From: Nocardioides sp. LHD-245 | GTDB lineage: Bacteria; Actinomycetota; Actinomycetes; Propionibacteriales; Nocardioidaceae | Reading direction: 5' to 3' | Assembly: GCF_030929495.1 (NCBI RefSeq) | Contig: NZ_JAVFWN010000006.1 | Coordinates: 124,001 to 188,000 of the forward strand | DNA length: 64,000 nucleotides | Shown: in pieces, positions 34,545-44,126 of the stretch | How positions within the stretch are numbered: the stretch's first letter is position 1 | Layout: each line of letters opens with the position of its first letter | The notes under the pieces: generated by a model | Told to the model about the DNA's origin: nothing | What the model saw: only the letters and a program-made list of their open reading frames with translations | Databases searched by the model: none | Made by a program: the position numbers and the translations under genes

Positions 34545-35765
34545 TCAGCGCCCGGTAGCCCCGCCTGGGTTCGGCTTCCGCCGGCGGAGCAGCGGTCGGG
34601 CGACGGTCAGTTGGTAGGCGAACACCAGGGCCTCGGTCAGGGCCAGCCCGGCGGCTCCCCCGACCACGCCGTGACGGTGGACGAGGATCAGGATCGCGGG
34701 GACGCCGACGACCGCCCCGAGCAGCGTGCTCCGCAGGACGGCGTCTACCCGTCCGCATGTCACCAGCACGTGCCGGCCCAGGGACGAGTTGAGCGACAGG
34801 AACAGCACGGCGACCCCGAACCACACGGAGACGTCGTCCGGCATCCGCAGGGACGAGCCGAACAGCAGGGAGCTCAACGGTCCTCCGAGCAGCACGAACC
34901 CCACGAGGCCCAGGGCACCGACGGCCGCGTGGATGGTGACCGCGGTGCGGAAGCGCTGTGGGCGTCCCTCCGGTGCGGCGACCCACCCCTGGAGAGCCTG
35001 GCAGGACCCCGCGACGACGACCAGACCCCACTGGTAGAGCTTCCAACCCGACGCATAGCCCGCGAGCGCCACGGCGGAGACAGGAGCGGAGACGAGTGCG
35101 ACGTTGATCGCCGAGTAGGCCCCTGCCACCGCCTCGGTGGCGGTCGGCACCCACCGGGAGCGCCACGACACCCGGACCCAGGGCTCGGCGCGGGGCGCGC
35201 GCCGCACAACGAGGGTCACCGCACTCGCCGCGCCGGCGTACGCGACGGCGATCGCCGCCGGGTAGATCAAGGGGTCCCCCCCGGCCACGATCAGTCCGGC
35301 CGCGACCAGGTGGGCGCCGGCGACGGGGAGGCCCTCGAACCGCAGCACGTCGGTGGCGCGGCCGGCACCGACGAGAAGCCAACGCGGACTCAGCGCCACG
35401 AGGCTCGTCGACGCGCACACGGCGAGGCTCAGCATCCGTGCCGAGTCCGGCACGAGGACGGAGGTCACCAGCATCCCCACCGGGATCACGACCAGTGCGG
35501 CGAGGGCTCGCTGGCGCACGCTCTCCTCGTAGAGCGAGCGCCGGATCGGCGCCGCCGCGTCGGCGACGGCGCTCGGACCGGTCAACGCCCAGCCGCCTGC
35601 CGCGACGAGACTCGCCATCGCGCCGACAGACTGTCCGACCGCCAGCCCGGCCCACGCCGACGGGTCCAGGGCACGGGCGAGGACGGGCAGCGAAACGAGG
35701 CTCGCGAGGGCGGGCAGCAAGGTGACCAGGGTGAAGCCGACGACACGGCCGGTCGGCGACGCCAT
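34545..35765 (-). CDS. Oligosaccharide flippase family protein (Wzx-like)
   Basis: A 406-residue polytopic protein with about 12 hydrophobic segments and no large soluble domain, starting FTLVTLLPALASLVSLPVLARALDPSAWAGLAVGQS, the typical opening of polysaccharide-repeat flippases (MATE/Wzx superfamily). It would move lipid-linked repeat units across the membrane. Start at ATG 35765 overlaps the TGA of the upstream glycosyltransferase. No Wzy polymerase or chain-length regulator is seen in the cluster. Confidence 0.83.
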   Translation of the reverse strand: MASPTGRVVGFTLVTLLPALASLVSLPVLARALDPSAWAGLAVGQSVGAMASLVAAGGWALTGPSAVADAAAPIRRSLYEESVRQRALAALVVIPVGMLVTSVLVPDSARMLSLAVCASTSLVALSPRWLLVGAGRATDVLRFEGLPVAGAHLVAAGLIVAGGDPLIYPAAIAVAYAGAASAVTLVVRRAPRAEPWVRVSWRSRWVPTATEAVAGAYSAINVALVSAPVSAVALAGYASGWKLYQWGLVVVAGSCQALQGWVAAPEGRPQRFRTAVTIHAAVGALGLVGFVLLGGPLSSLLFGSSLRMPDDVSVWFGVAVLFLSLNSSLGRHVLVTCGRVDAVLRSTLLGAVVGVPAILILVHRHGVVGGAAGLALTEALVFAYQLTVARPLLRRRKPNPGGATGR

Positions 35766-36787
35766 CACGGTGGTGGCCCGGGTGACCCGAAGACGGTCCG
35801 GACCTCGTCGGCGAAGAGCATCCGCTCCCGCTCCAGAAGGGAGCGGAACCCCTGCTGACGACGGGTGTGGCCCGGAAGGTCGGCAAGCACTTGTTCGAGG
35901 ATGTCGACGGCGCTGCCCACCAGATCGGTGCCGACGGGAATCCGGTGCTCGGCAGGGAGCGGGAAGTCGCGGGGATTCGCTCCGGCGCCGCGCGCGGCGA
36001 GCAGGGTCACCGCACCGTGGAGCGCTGCCTCCCGGGGGATCCGGTCCTTGCCCGGCAGATGTCCCAGGTCCAGGTAGACGTCGCTGCGCCGGAGCGCCTC
36101 CCCGACCTGGTCCGGTGACATGCCGGCGATCGGCAGCCACTGCACGGGTGTCGAGAGTCGTGCGGCCACCTTCTCCACCAGCTCGCCGCCCTTGGCCGGG
36201 TTGAAGGCGATGACGGCAAGCCGGGTGCCGCCCGCGCGCGGGTCCCGGGCGAGCGGCGTGGCAGTGACGTAGTCGGAGAGCAACTCCACCGTGGCACCGA
36301 ACTCCCGCGCCACGACGTCACGAGCGTAGACCGACTGCGCCACGTGGACGGCGGTGCCGAGCCGGCGCCTCCGCGCCGGTCCCCTCACTCGCCGCACTGC
36401 GGTCCTCGGGAGGGCCCGCATTACGGCCGCGAGCGGCCGACGCGGGTGCTGACCCGCGCGCCGGCGCGCGTCCATGAAGACCGGCGAGTTGTCGACGCTC
36501 AGCCACCAGCAGAACCAGGTGGCGTGTCCGACGACCGCGGGACGCGGCACCCAGACCTCCGGCGTGACCACGGCGTCCCGTGGCCCGGTGCGGGCCGTGT
36601 CTCGCTGGGGGGCGTCGTAGCGGTCGTACTCCGCCACCCGCCCGCGGCCTTCGGTTCCAGGCATCGGGACCAGGGCCGCGTCGTGGCCCAGCGCGCGCAG
36701 GGCATCGACGAGCTGATGGAGCGCCTCGGGGCCGCCGGTCCGCACCCCGCGGGGGTAGAAGACGGACACGTGCTCGAACCGCTCCAC
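35765..36787 (-). CDS. Glycosyltransferase (GT-B-like)
   Basis: A 340-residue protein probably of GT-B fold. The N-terminus has VFYPRGVRTGGPEALHQLVDALRALGHDA, the acceptor-side glycine loop typical of GT4-like enzymes. The C-terminal half has IAFNPAKGGELVEKVAARL and YLDLGHLPGKDRIPREAALHGAVTLL, equivalent to the donor-binding E-x7-E region. The specificity is unknown. TAGACT is 6 bases before the GTG, suggesting a leaderless start. It forms a two-gene unit with the flippase. Confidence 0.75.
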   Translation of the reverse strand: MERFEHVSVFYPRGVRTGGPEALHQLVDALRALGHDAALVPMPGTEGRGRVAEYDRYDAPQRDTARTGPRDAVVTPEVWVPRPAVVGHATWFCWWLSVDNSPVFMDARRRAGQHPRRPLAAVMRALPRTAVRRVRGPARRRRLGTAVHVAQSVYARDVVAREFGATVELLSDYVTATPLARDPRAGGTRLAVIAFNPAKGGELVEKVAARLSTPVQWLPIAGMSPDQVGEALRRSDVYLDLGHLPGKDRIPREAALHGAVTLLAARGAGANPRDFPLPAEHRIPVGTDLVGSAVDILEQVLADLPGHTRRQQGFRSLLERERMLFADEVRTVFGSPGPPP

Positions 36788-36866
36788 GGACGGAGTCTAG
36801 TGTCGCGCGTCCGGAGTTCGTCGGTGCTCGCCGTCTTCGGCGCGTAGTGCGTCAGCAGCCCAGGGC

Positions 36867-38075
36867 TCAGCTGAGCGCGGACCCAGCGACGTACTCGCCC
36901 CAGGGGACGTTCCAGTCGCCCCAGCCGTTGCCGGGCTCCATCGGGCGGTCGGTGCCGACGTACTCGACGACGTCGCCGCGGCGGCTCATGGCGTAGAGCC
37001 AGCCGGCGTTGTCGGTGCTCAGGCCGGTGCAGCCGTGGGAGACGTTGGCGTGGCCCTGGGATCCGACGGACCAGGGGGCGGCGTGGACGAACTCGCCGGA
37101 GCTGGTCAGTCGCATCGCCCACTTCACGTTGTCGATGTCGTAGGCCTCGGCGGAGCCGCGGGAGATGCCGACGGTCTCGGAGTTCATCCGCTTCTGCTCG
37201 TACTTCTCCATGATCACCTTGACGCCGGAGCGGGTGGTGAACCCGGGCTTGCCGGTCGTGACCGGAATGGTGCGCAGCAGCTTGCCGTTCTCGAAGACCT
37301 TCATCTGATGGGTCTTCGCGTTGACCCGGTAGATGTGGGCGGCGCCGACCTCGAAGTCGACCGTGCGGTCCTCCTGGCCGTAGATGCCGCCGCCGGCGCT
37401 CACGCCGTTGACGGCGACGTCGACACTGACCTTGGTGCCGGCCTGCCAGTAGGCCTCGGGGCGCCAGTGCGCCTCGCTGCTGCTGATCCAGTGCCAGGAG
37501 CCGGCCTGGGCGGGTGTCGAGGTGACGGTCATGTGCTTCTCGAAGGCTGCCTGGTCGGTGACCGGGAGGTCGAAGGTGACGACGACGGGCATCCCGACGC
37601 CGACGGTCTCGCCCTGCAGCGGGGCCACTGACGGGTAGGTCTGCTGATCCAGGCTCAGCGCCTGCGTGGTGAAGGTCGAGATGCTCTCCACCCGCTTGCC
37701 GTCGGCGTTCTCGGCGACCGCGCGCAGGCGGTAGCGGGCACCGGGCTCGAGTCCCCCGGCGGAGACCCACCGGGTGCCGTCGGCGCGGAGCTCGCCGCCG
37801 ACCCGGCCGTCCTTCGACTTGAGCACCACCGAGGAGAGCGTGCCCTTCTCGGCCTTGACCTTGACCACCTTGTCGACGGAGACCCCGGTCGCGTCGTCGT
37901 CGACATTGGCCGTCACGACCGCCTCGGAGGCGGCTGCCGCGGTGGTCTCGTCGGCCGGGCCGCCGCCGGGAACCAGGCCCGACCCGTCACAACCGGCCGC
38001 GACGAGCGCCACGGCAGCCAGCACGGCGGCGGCCCGCAGGGCGCGCGGACGGAGGTGTGTCGACGGGGAAGGCAC
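36867..38075 (-). CDS. L,D-transpeptidase lipoprotein (Ig-like plus YkuD domains)
   Basis: Makes 3-3 cross-links in peptidoglycan. 402 residues: a lipoprotein signal with lipobox VAAGC (Cys about 29), two Ig-like domains (about 55-270), and a YkuD catalytic domain with SHGCTGLSTDNAGWLY holding the nucleophilic Cys and His. The architecture matches mycobacterial LdtMt2-type enzymes. Located between the polysaccharide cluster and ctaF on the minus strand; an L,D-transpeptidase beside the oxidase genes is, as I recall, a common actinobacterial arrangement. Confidence 0.93.
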   Translation of the reverse strand: MPSPSTHLRPRALRAAAVLAAVALVAAGCDGSGLVPGGGPADETTAAAASEAVVTANVDDDATGVSVDKVVKVKAEKGTLSSVVLKSKDGRVGGELRADGTRWVSAGGLEPGARYRLRAVAENADGKRVESISTFTTQALSLDQQTYPSVAPLQGETVGVGMPVVVTFDLPVTDQAAFEKHMTVTSTPAQAGSWHWISSSEAHWRPEAYWQAGTKVSVDVAVNGVSAGGGIYGQEDRTVDFEVGAAHIYRVNAKTHQMKVFENGKLLRTIPVTTGKPGFTTRSGVKVIMEKYEQKRMNSETVGISRGSAEAYDIDNVKWAMRLTSSGEFVHAAPWSVGSQGHANVSHGCTGLSTDNAGWLYAMSRRGDVVEYVGTDRPMEPGNGWGDWNVPWGEYVAGSALS

Positions 38076-38148
38076 CGAATGAGAATACCTGCCGGATCTA
38101 CCGAAACCCGGCTACGAACACGTCGGCGGTGTCACACCGCCTGCGAGA

Positions 38149-38320
38149 CAGCGCGGCGCACGGCCGCGAAGCGGCACGGCCGCTGCCCGCGGGTCCCAAC
38201 GGCCGGCAGCGCGGCGCACGGCCGCGAAGCGGCACGGCCGCTGCCCGCGGGTCCCAACGGCCGGCAGCGCGGCGCACGGCCGCGAAGCGGCACGGCCGCT
38301 GCCCGCGGGCCCGGAGGGTC
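38149..38320. repeat. 58-bp tandem repeat, about three copies
   Basis: Copies start at about 38151, 38209 and 38267 with an exact 58-base period; the first two are identical over their length and the third ends early. Each unit is GC-rich and contains a GCGGC-ACG-GCCGC hairpin. It fills most of the 285-base gap between the ctaF stop and the L,D-transpeptidase start, both minus-strand. There are no unique spacers, so it is not a CRISPR. Confidence 0.9.
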
Positions 38321-38360
38321 CGTGCGGCAGCGGCCGTATGCGACGCGCTCGGCCCAACAA

Positions 38361-38777
38361 TCAGTGGGCGTACTCGCCGCGGTAGTACTCGAAGATCCAG
38401 CCCGTCAGCGCGATGGCGCCGAGCACGATGCCGATGATGAACAGCCACCAGGCCAGCACCGCGATCGCGAAGACCATCAGCCCGAGGGTGGCGGCGCACC
38501 ACAGCGGCCACCAGGAGTACGGCGGGAAGAAGCCGAGCTCGCCCGCGCCGTCGGCGATCTCGCCGTCCTTGAGGTCCTCCGGCCGGGCATCCATCCGGTT
38601 GGCGTGGAACCCGATGTAGAGGGTGACCATCGCGCACAGGAGCGTGGTCATGACCAGCGCCGAGGTGCCGGTCCAGTCGGCGCCGTGCTCGCTGCCGTCG
38701 GTGATGAACCAGTAGGCGGGGCTGACGAGGACCAGGAAGACCGTGGTCACGCCGAAGACCCATGCTTCGACCTTCAT
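38361..38777 (-). CDS. ctaF: Cytochrome c oxidase subunit IV (actinobacterial type)
   Basis: A 138-residue small oxidase subunit with four membrane helices, found only in actinobacterial aa3 oxidases. Conserved parts: [43 protein letters not shown] and the end GWIFEYYRGEYAH. Start ATG 38777 overlaps the ctaD stop, so ctaC-ctaD-ctaF are translationally linked. Confidence 0.95.
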   Translation of the reverse strand: MKVEAWVFGVTTVFLVLVSPAYWFITDGSEHGADWTGTSALVMTTLLCAMVTLYIGFHANRMDARPEDLKDGEIADGAGELGFFPPYSWWPLWCAATLGLMVFAIAVLAWWLFIIGIVLGAIALTGWIFEYYRGEYAH

Positions 38778-40465
38778 CAGGCGTCGACCTCCTTGGCACC
38801 CGCGCCCGCGGCGACCGGCTCGTCGTACATCTCGATGGCGGCGATCTCCGGGTGATGGAGGTCGAACGCCGGCGACTCCGAGCGGATCCGCGGGATCGAG
38901 TGGAAGTTGTGCCGCGGCGGCGGGCAGCTCGTGGCCCACTCCAGGGACCGGCCCCAGCCCCACGGGTCGTCGGTGTTGACGAGCGGCCCCTTGCGGGAGA
39001 CGTAGACGTTGTAGAAGAACGGCAGCATCGAGGACGCGAGGATGAACGCGCCGATCGTCGAGATCTGGTTCAGCGTGGTGAAGCCGTCCTTGGGCAGGTA
39101 GTCGGCGTAGCGACGGGCCATGCCCTCGATGCCCAGCCAGTGCTGGATGAGGAAGGTCGTGTGGAAGCCGATGAACAGCAGCCAGAAGTGGATCTTGCCG
39201 AGGCGTTCGTCGAGCATCCGACCGGTGAGCTTGGGCCACCAGAAGTAGAAGCCCGCGAACATCGCGAACACGACGGTGCCGAACACCGTGTAGTGGAAGT
39301 GCGCCACCACGAAGTAGGAGTCGGAGACGTGGAAGTCCAGCGGCGGGCTGGCCAGGATGATGCCGGTCAGGCCACCGAAGAGGAACGTCGTCAAGAAGCC
39401 GATCGACCAGAGCATGGGCGTGTCCATGCGTACTGATCCGCCCCACATCGTGCCGATCCAGTTGAAGAACTTCACGCCGGTCGGGACGGCGATCAGGAAG
39501 GTCATGCCGGAGAAGAACGGCAGGTTCACCGCGCCGGTCACGAACATGTGGTGCGCCCACACCGCGACCGAGAGGATCGCGATGCCGAGCGTCGCGCCGA
39601 CCAGGCCGACGTAGCCGAAGATCGGCTTGCGGCTGAAGACCGGCAGGATCTCGGAGATGATGCCGAAGAACGGCAGCGCGATGATGTAGACCTCGGGGTG
39701 CCCGAAGAACCAGAACAGGTGCTGCCACAGGATCGCACCACCGTGCGATGTGTCGAACACATGCGCCCCGAGTTGTCGGTCGGCCTCGAGAGAGAGCAGC
39801 GCGCCGGCGAGGATCGGGAAGGCGATGAGCACCAGGATCGCGGTGATCAGCACGGTCCAGACGAAGATCGGCATCCGGAACATGGTCATGCCGGGGGCAC
39901 GCATGCAGATGATCGTGGTGATGAAGTTGACCGCGCCGAGGATGGTGCCGAGACCGGCCATCCACAGACCCATGATCCACAGGTCGCCGCCGGCACCGGG
40001 GCTGTTGACGGAGTCGGACAGCGGCGTGTAGGCGAACCAACCGAAGGAGGCGGCGCCACCCGGGGTGAGGAAGCCCGCGCCGGCGATCAGGCCGCCGAAC
40101 AGGTACAGCCAGTAGCTGAACATGTTGAGGCGCGGGAACGCCACGTCGGGCGCGCCGATCTGCAGCGGCATGATCGCGTTGCCGAAGCCGAAGAACAGCG
40201 GCGTCGCGAACAGCAGCAGCATGATCGTGCCGTGCATGGTGAAGAGCTGGTTGTAGAGCTCCTCGTTGACCAGCTGGCTGCCCGGGTAGGCGAGCTCGGA
40301 GCGGATGAGCAGCGCCATGATGCCGCCCGCCATGAACCAGGCCACGGCGGTGCCGAAGTACAGGTTGCCGATCAGCTTGTGATCGGTCGTCGTCATGATG
40401 CGGACGAGCTGCTGCCCCAGGGGCTTGCGCTCGGGGAAGTCCGCGGAACGCGCGAGAGTGGTCAC
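38777..40465 (-). CDS. ctaD: Cytochrome c oxidase subunit I
   Basis: The catalytic heme-copper subunit, 562 residues, with 12 membrane helices. Heme a and a3-CuB ligands are in [33 protein letters not shown] (CuB His and cross-linked Tyr), HHMFVTG and the late HFHYTVFG. The K-channel and D-channel regions look normal. It reduces oxygen to water and pumps protons as part of the bcc-aa3 supercomplex. Overlaps ctaC by 4 bases. Confidence 0.97.
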   Translation of the reverse strand: MTTLARSADFPERKPLGQQLVRIMTTTDHKLIGNLYFGTAVAWFMAGGIMALLIRSELAYPGSQLVNEELYNQLFTMHGTIMLLLFATPLFFGFGNAIMPLQIGAPDVAFPRLNMFSYWLYLFGGLIAGAGFLTPGGAASFGWFAYTPLSDSVNSPGAGGDLWIMGLWMAGLGTILGAVNFITTIICMRAPGMTMFRMPIFVWTVLITAILVLIAFPILAGALLSLEADRQLGAHVFDTSHGGAILWQHLFWFFGHPEVYIIALPFFGIISEILPVFSRKPIFGYVGLVGATLGIAILSVAVWAHHMFVTGAVNLPFFSGMTFLIAVPTGVKFFNWIGTMWGGSVRMDTPMLWSIGFLTTFLFGGLTGIILASPPLDFHVSDSYFVVAHFHYTVFGTVVFAMFAGFYFWWPKLTGRMLDERLGKIHFWLLFIGFHTTFLIQHWLGIEGMARRYADYLPKDGFTTLNQISTIGAFILASSMLPFFYNVYVSRKGPLVNTDDPWGWGRSLEWATSCPPPRHNFHSIPRIRSESPAFDLHHPEIAAIEMYDEPVAAGAGAKEVDA

Positions 40466-41328
40466 TCTTCCTCTCCCTCGTCGTCGTTGTTGATGAGCTC
40501 GGTGGAGTACTTGCCGCCCTTGACCGGCTCGTCACTGACGTGCGCGGGGTCCTGGGCGAGGTCGGCCAGGTACGCCTCGTAGTCGGCCTCGGTGACGACC
40601 TTGACGTTGAAGAGCATCCGGGAGTGGTACGCGCCGCAGAGCTCGTAGCACTTGCCGGCGTACTCGCCGGTCTCGGTCGGGGTCACCTGGTAGGAGTTGT
40701 CGTTGCCCGGCACGACGTCCATGCGCATCGCGAAGGCCGGGATGCCGAAGTTGTGGATGACGTCCGGGCTGTAGAGCTGGAACTCGACGGTCTTGTCGAC
40801 CGGGATCACGAGGGTGGGGATGTCCTCACCGGTGCCCGCGACATAGACGTTCTTGCCCTGGTAGGGCTGGTTGAACGTCCACTGCCACTTCTGGCCGACG
40901 ACGGTGACGACCACGTCGGGGTCGGGGTCGTGCTCGAGCGCGATGTTCTGCACCCGGACGGTCTGCGCGAAGAACGCGATGACCATGATGACCGGGAAGA
41001 TCGTGTAGAAGATCTCGATCGGCAGGTTGTAGCGGGTCTGCACCGGGACCTCGTCGTCGCTGCGACGACGGAACCACAGCGGCACGCCGATGATCAGCGC
41101 CCAGGTGATCACACCGACGATCAGCGCGGCGATCCACGCGCCCTGCCACAACTGCAGGATGTGCTCGCCCTGCTCGGACTTGATCTCCGGCATGCCGAAC
41201 CGCTCCCACTGGGTGTCGGTCGAGCAGCCGGACAGCGCGAGCGCGAGTACGACGAATCCGGCGAGCGGGATCGCGCGACGGGAACGTCGCTGCGCGCCAC
41301 GCGTGCGCTCGGGGTGCCACCAGCCCAC
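40462..41328 (-). CDS. ctaC: Cytochrome c oxidase subunit II
   Basis: Carries the CuA centre that takes electrons from QcrC. 288 residues from GTG 41328 with AGAGGAAGG upstream. A lipoprotein-type signal (LALALSGCS), two membrane helices, and a cupredoxin domain with [12 protein letters not shown], which provides the CuA Cys, His and Met ligands. The C-terminus is acidic (NNDDEGEEE). Promoter candidate TAGTGT lies about 40 bases upstream. Confidence 0.96.
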   Translation of the reverse strand: MGWWHPERTRGAQRRSRRAIPLAGFVVLALALSGCSTDTQWERFGMPEIKSEQGEHILQLWQGAWIAALIVGVITWALIIGVPLWFRRRSDDEVPVQTRYNLPIEIFYTIFPVIMVIAFFAQTVRVQNIALEHDPDPDVVVTVVGQKWQWTFNQPYQGKNVYVAGTGEDIPTLVIPVDKTVEFQLYSPDVIHNFGIPAFAMRMDVVPGNDNSYQVTPTETGEYAGKCYELCGAYHSRMLFNVKVVTEADYEAYLADLAQDPAHVSDEPVKGGKYSTELINNDDEGEEE

Positions 41329-41365
41329 GAACGAGCCTTCCTCTCGAGGGTCAGAACCACTGCGA

Positions 41366-41371
41366 ACACTA
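41366..41371 (-). promoter_or_regulatory. -10 box candidate for ctaCDF
   Basis: TAGTGT on the minus strand, about 38 bases before the ctaC GTG, leaving a leader of roughly 30 bases that includes the AGAGGAAGG ribosome binding site. No clear -35 box. Confidence 0.4.
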
Positions 41372-41466
41372 GCGGAGGGCGCCCCTGGCCGGGGCGCGGG
41401 GTGGGTCTTCAGGGACGCGTGGGGCGGGGCGGGAGCGTACAAGGGAGGCTCAACTAGGGTCGGGGC

Positions 41467-42585
41467 GTGAGCAGCACCCCCGAGGTCTACCTCGACGCGG
41501 CCTCGTCCACCCCGCTCCACCCGGCCGCGCGGGAGACCCTGCTGGCCGCCCTCGACCGCGGGTACGGCGACCCGCGGCGCCTGCACGCGGCCGGGCGCGA
41601 CGCGCGGCTGCTCCTCGACAACGCTCGGGCCGTGGTGGCCGAGTGCCTCGACGCGCGCCCCGACGAGGTGGGCTTCACCGCCTCCGGGACCGACGCGGTC
41701 CACCGGGGCCTGCTCGGCCTCACGGCGGCGACGGGACGCAATGGGATCGTGCATGGCGCGGTCGAGCACTCCTCGGTGCTGCACGCCGTGGCCTGGCGGC
41801 CTTCCCCCGCGCACGCCGCGATCCCGGTCGACGCGACCGGCCGGGTGGACGTGGGCGCCCTCGTGGACGCCGCGGGCCGCCCGGGAGTCGGCGCGGTCGC
41901 CCTGCAGGCGGCCAACCAGGAGGTGGGGACGCTGCAGCCGGTCGACGAGGTCGACGCGCCCGCCGGCGTACCCCTCCTCGTCGATGCGGCGGCCGCGGTC
42001 GGCCACGTGCCGCTCCCCCGGCGCTGGGACGCGCTCACCGCGTCCGCGCACAAGTGGGGCGGGCCGGCCGGCGTCGGCGTCCTCGTCGTGCGGCGCGGCA
42101 CCCGCTGGACCAACCCCTTCCCCGGCGACGACGGGCTCGACCAGCTCGGCGGCTTCCCGAACGTGCCGGCCGCCCTCGCCGCCGCCGCGGCGCTGCAGGC
42201 GACCCTGGCGGAGCGCGCGGAGGTCGCGGCCCGCCAGTTCGCGCTGGTCAATCACCTCCGCGGGGCGGTCCGCACCCTGCCCGACACCGAGGTGGTCGGC
42301 GATCCGGTGGCCCGACTCCCCCAGCTGGTGACCTTCTCCTGTCTCTACGTCGGGGGCGACGAGATCGTCTCGGCGCTGGCTCGGCGCGGCTTCGGCGTCG
42401 CCAGCGGATCGGCATGCACCGCGTCCACCCTCGAGCCGAGCCACGTGCTCGCCGCGATGGGAGCGCTCACCCACGGCAACGTGCGGGTCTCGCTCGGGCG
42501 GGACACCACCGCCGATCAGGTGGAGGGGTTCTGCGCCGCCCTCGCCGAGGAGGTCCACCGGATCCGCGCGGAGGCCGGCCTGTGA
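41467..42585 (+). CDS. Cysteine desulfurase family protein (NifS/IscS-like)
   Basis: A 372-residue PLP enzyme that takes sulfur from cysteine. The PLP Lys is in TASAHKWGGPAGVG (about 195) and the active-site Cys in SGSACTAS (about 318). It is somewhat shorter than IscS. TAGGGT ends 6 bases before the GTG, so it is probably leaderless. The TusA-like gene overlaps its 3' end, suggesting the desulfurase passes persulfide sulfur to TusA for tRNA thiolation or cofactor synthesis. Confidence 0.92.
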   Translation: MSSTPEVYLDAASSTPLHPAARETLLAALDRGYGDPRRLHAAGRDARLLLDNARAVVAECLDARPDEVGFTASGTDAVHRGLLGLTAATGRNGIVHGAVEHSSVLHAVAWRPSPAHAAIPVDATGRVDVGALVDAAGRPGVGAVALQAANQEVGTLQPVDEVDAPAGVPLLVDAAAAVGHVPLPRRWDALTASAHKWGGPAGVGVLVVRRGTRWTNPFPGDDGLDQLGGFPNVPAALAAAAALQATLAERAEVAARQFALVNHLRGAVRTLPDTEVVGDPVARLPQLVTFSCLYVGGDEIVSALARRGFGVASGSACTASTLEPSHVLAAMGALTHGNVRVSLGRDTTADQVEGFCAALAEEVHRIRAEAGL

Positions 42586-42830
42586 GCGCCCCCGGCGAGA
42601 CCCCGGTGACCGAGATCGACTGCCGTGACCTGCCCTGCCCCCGCCCGATCATCGAGCTGGCGAAGGCGCTGCCGTCGGTGGCGGTCGGCGACCTGCTCGC
42701 CGTGATCGCGCGGGACCCGGCCGCGCGGCACGACGTACCGGCCTGGTGCCGGATGCGCGGACAGGAGTACGTCGGCGAGGAGGTCGCCGACGACGGCGCG
42801 CCCCGCTACGTGGTTCGACGGGTCAGCTGA
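42582..42830 (+). CDS. TusA-family sulfurtransferase
   Basis: An 82-residue sulfur carrier. The signature CRDLPCPRPIIELAKAL contains the CPxP motif with the persulfide-carrying Cys. GTG 42582 overlaps the desulfurase stop. Its TGA lies 3 bases from the stop of the convergent PfkB kinase, so the two genes end almost back to back with no space for a terminator. Confidence 0.92.
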   Translation: MSAPGETPVTEIDCRDLPCPRPIIELAKALPSVAVGDLLAVIARDPAARHDVPAWCRMRGQEYVGEEVADDGAPRYVVRRVS

Positions 42831-42833
42831 CCT

Positions 42834-43826
42834 TCAGACGCCGAGGTGCTTGCCGACCTCGTCGGCGGCCTCGTCGCCGTAAGAGTCGCGGATCCGGGCC
42901 ACGAACTGCTCGTGGGTGAAGTCGTACTCCTGGGTGCCGATCGTCTCGACGACGTAGGCGGCGAGCACGCAGCCGACCTGGGCGGCCCGCTCCAGGGAGG
43001 TGCCCCACGAGAGCGCGGCGAGGAAGCCGCCTCGGAAGGCGTCGCCGACACCGGTCGGCTCGACCGCGGCGACGTCCTTGGCGGCCGGGACCTCGAAGGA
43101 GGTGCCGTCCTCGGAGGTGACCCGCACGCCGTCCTTGCCGAGCGTGGTGACCTGCAGGCCGACGCGGGCCAGGACCTCCTCGGCGGTCCAGCCGGTCTTC
43201 TTCTCGATGACGTGCGACTCGTACTCGTTGGAGAACAGGATCGCGGCGCCGTCGATCAGGTCGCGGATCAGGTCGCCCTCGGCGAACGCGAGCTGCTGGG
43301 AGCAGTCGGCGATGAAGGCGTAGCCGCGCTGACGGCACTCCTCGGTGTGCCGCTTCATCGCCTCCGGGTCGTCGGCGCCGATGAGGACGTAGGCCGGAGC
43401 GCCGACGCGATCGACGATCGGGGCGAGCTCGATCAGGCTGGCCTCGCTCATCGCCCCGGGGTAGAAGGACGCGAACTGGGCCATGGTGGTGTCGGTGGTG
43501 CAGACGAAGCGGGCGGTGTGCTTGCTGTCGGAGATGTGCACGGAGTCGCAGTCGACGCCGTTGCGCTCCAGCCAGGAGCGGTAGTCGGCGAAGTCCTCGC
43601 CCGCCGCGCCGACGAGCACCGGCCGCAGGCCGAGCCGGGCCAGGCCGAAACACATGTTGGGGGCCACGCCACCGCGCCGGATCTCGAGGTCGTCGACCAG
43701 GAAGGAGACCGACAGCTTGTCGAGCTGGTCGACGACCAGGGAGTCGGCGAACCTGCCGCCGAAGGTCATCAGGTGGTCGGTGGCGATCGAGCCGGCGATC
43801 AGGAGGGAGCCCGTGGGTGCAGTCAC
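42834..43826 (-). CDS. PfkB family carbohydrate/nucleoside kinase
   Basis: A 330-residue ribokinase-fold enzyme. N-terminal IAGSIATDHLM and RRGGVAPNMCFGLARLGL substrate-site glycines; C-terminal PfkB signature VEPTGVGDAFRGGFLAAL with the catalytic Asp. The closest group by eye is the adenosine/sugar kinases found beside the oxidase locus in actinobacteria. The substrate is not certain. TAGCCT lies 8 bases before the GTG. Confidence 0.9.
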   Translation of the reverse strand: MTAPTGSLLIAGSIATDHLMTFGGRFADSLVVDQLDKLSVSFLVDDLEIRRGGVAPNMCFGLARLGLRPVLVGAAGEDFADYRSWLERNGVDCDSVHISDSKHTARFVCTTDTTMAQFASFYPGAMSEASLIELAPIVDRVGAPAYVLIGADDPEAMKRHTEECRQRGYAFIADCSQQLAFAEGDLIRDLIDGAAILFSNEYESHVIEKKTGWTAEEVLARVGLQVTTLGKDGVRVTSEDGTSFEVPAAKDVAAVEPTGVGDAFRGGFLAALSWGTSLERAAQVGCVLAAYVVETIGTQEYDFTHEQFVARIRDSYGDEAADEVGKHLGV

Positions 43827-43909
43827 GATACGGAAGGCTAACCGAGCCGGGGACGGGACGGTGCGGTTGCCTCTGGGTATACCCGAAAGTAACGCCTAGC
43901 GTCGATGAC

Positions 43910-44122
43910 ATGCCGCCCTACGAGGAGATCGCCACCCCCGCCGAGTTGCATGCGGACTGCCAGGCCGTCAGCCGCCGGCTCGCCGAGGCCGCCGTCAAGG
44001 CGACCCGGCCCGCGCCCAGCATCCACTTCGACGAGCAGCCGCGCGAGGTCCCCAAGCGCGACATCGAGATCTCCGAGGCCGCCCAGCGCTTGGCCAACGC
44101 CCTGCACCTCCATCTGGACTGA
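43910..44122 (+). CDS. Small hypothetical protein
   Basis: A 70-residue soluble protein from ATG 43910; TAGCGT is followed by exactly 7 bases and the ATG, a strong leaderless signature that supports this being a real gene. Charged and helical, with HFDEQPREVPKRDIEISEAAQRLANALHLHLD at the end. No family recognised. It is convergent with the Fe-S insertion gene across the 46-bp hairpin. Confidence 0.7.
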   Translation: MPPYEEIATPAELHADCQAVSRRLAEAAVKATRPAPSIHFDEQPREVPKRDIEISEAAQRLANALHLHLD

Positions 44123-44126
44123 CGAG

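Noticed and set aside
38149..38320. CRISPR array
   Set aside because: The 58-bp units are contiguous, without unique spacers, and there are no cas genes.
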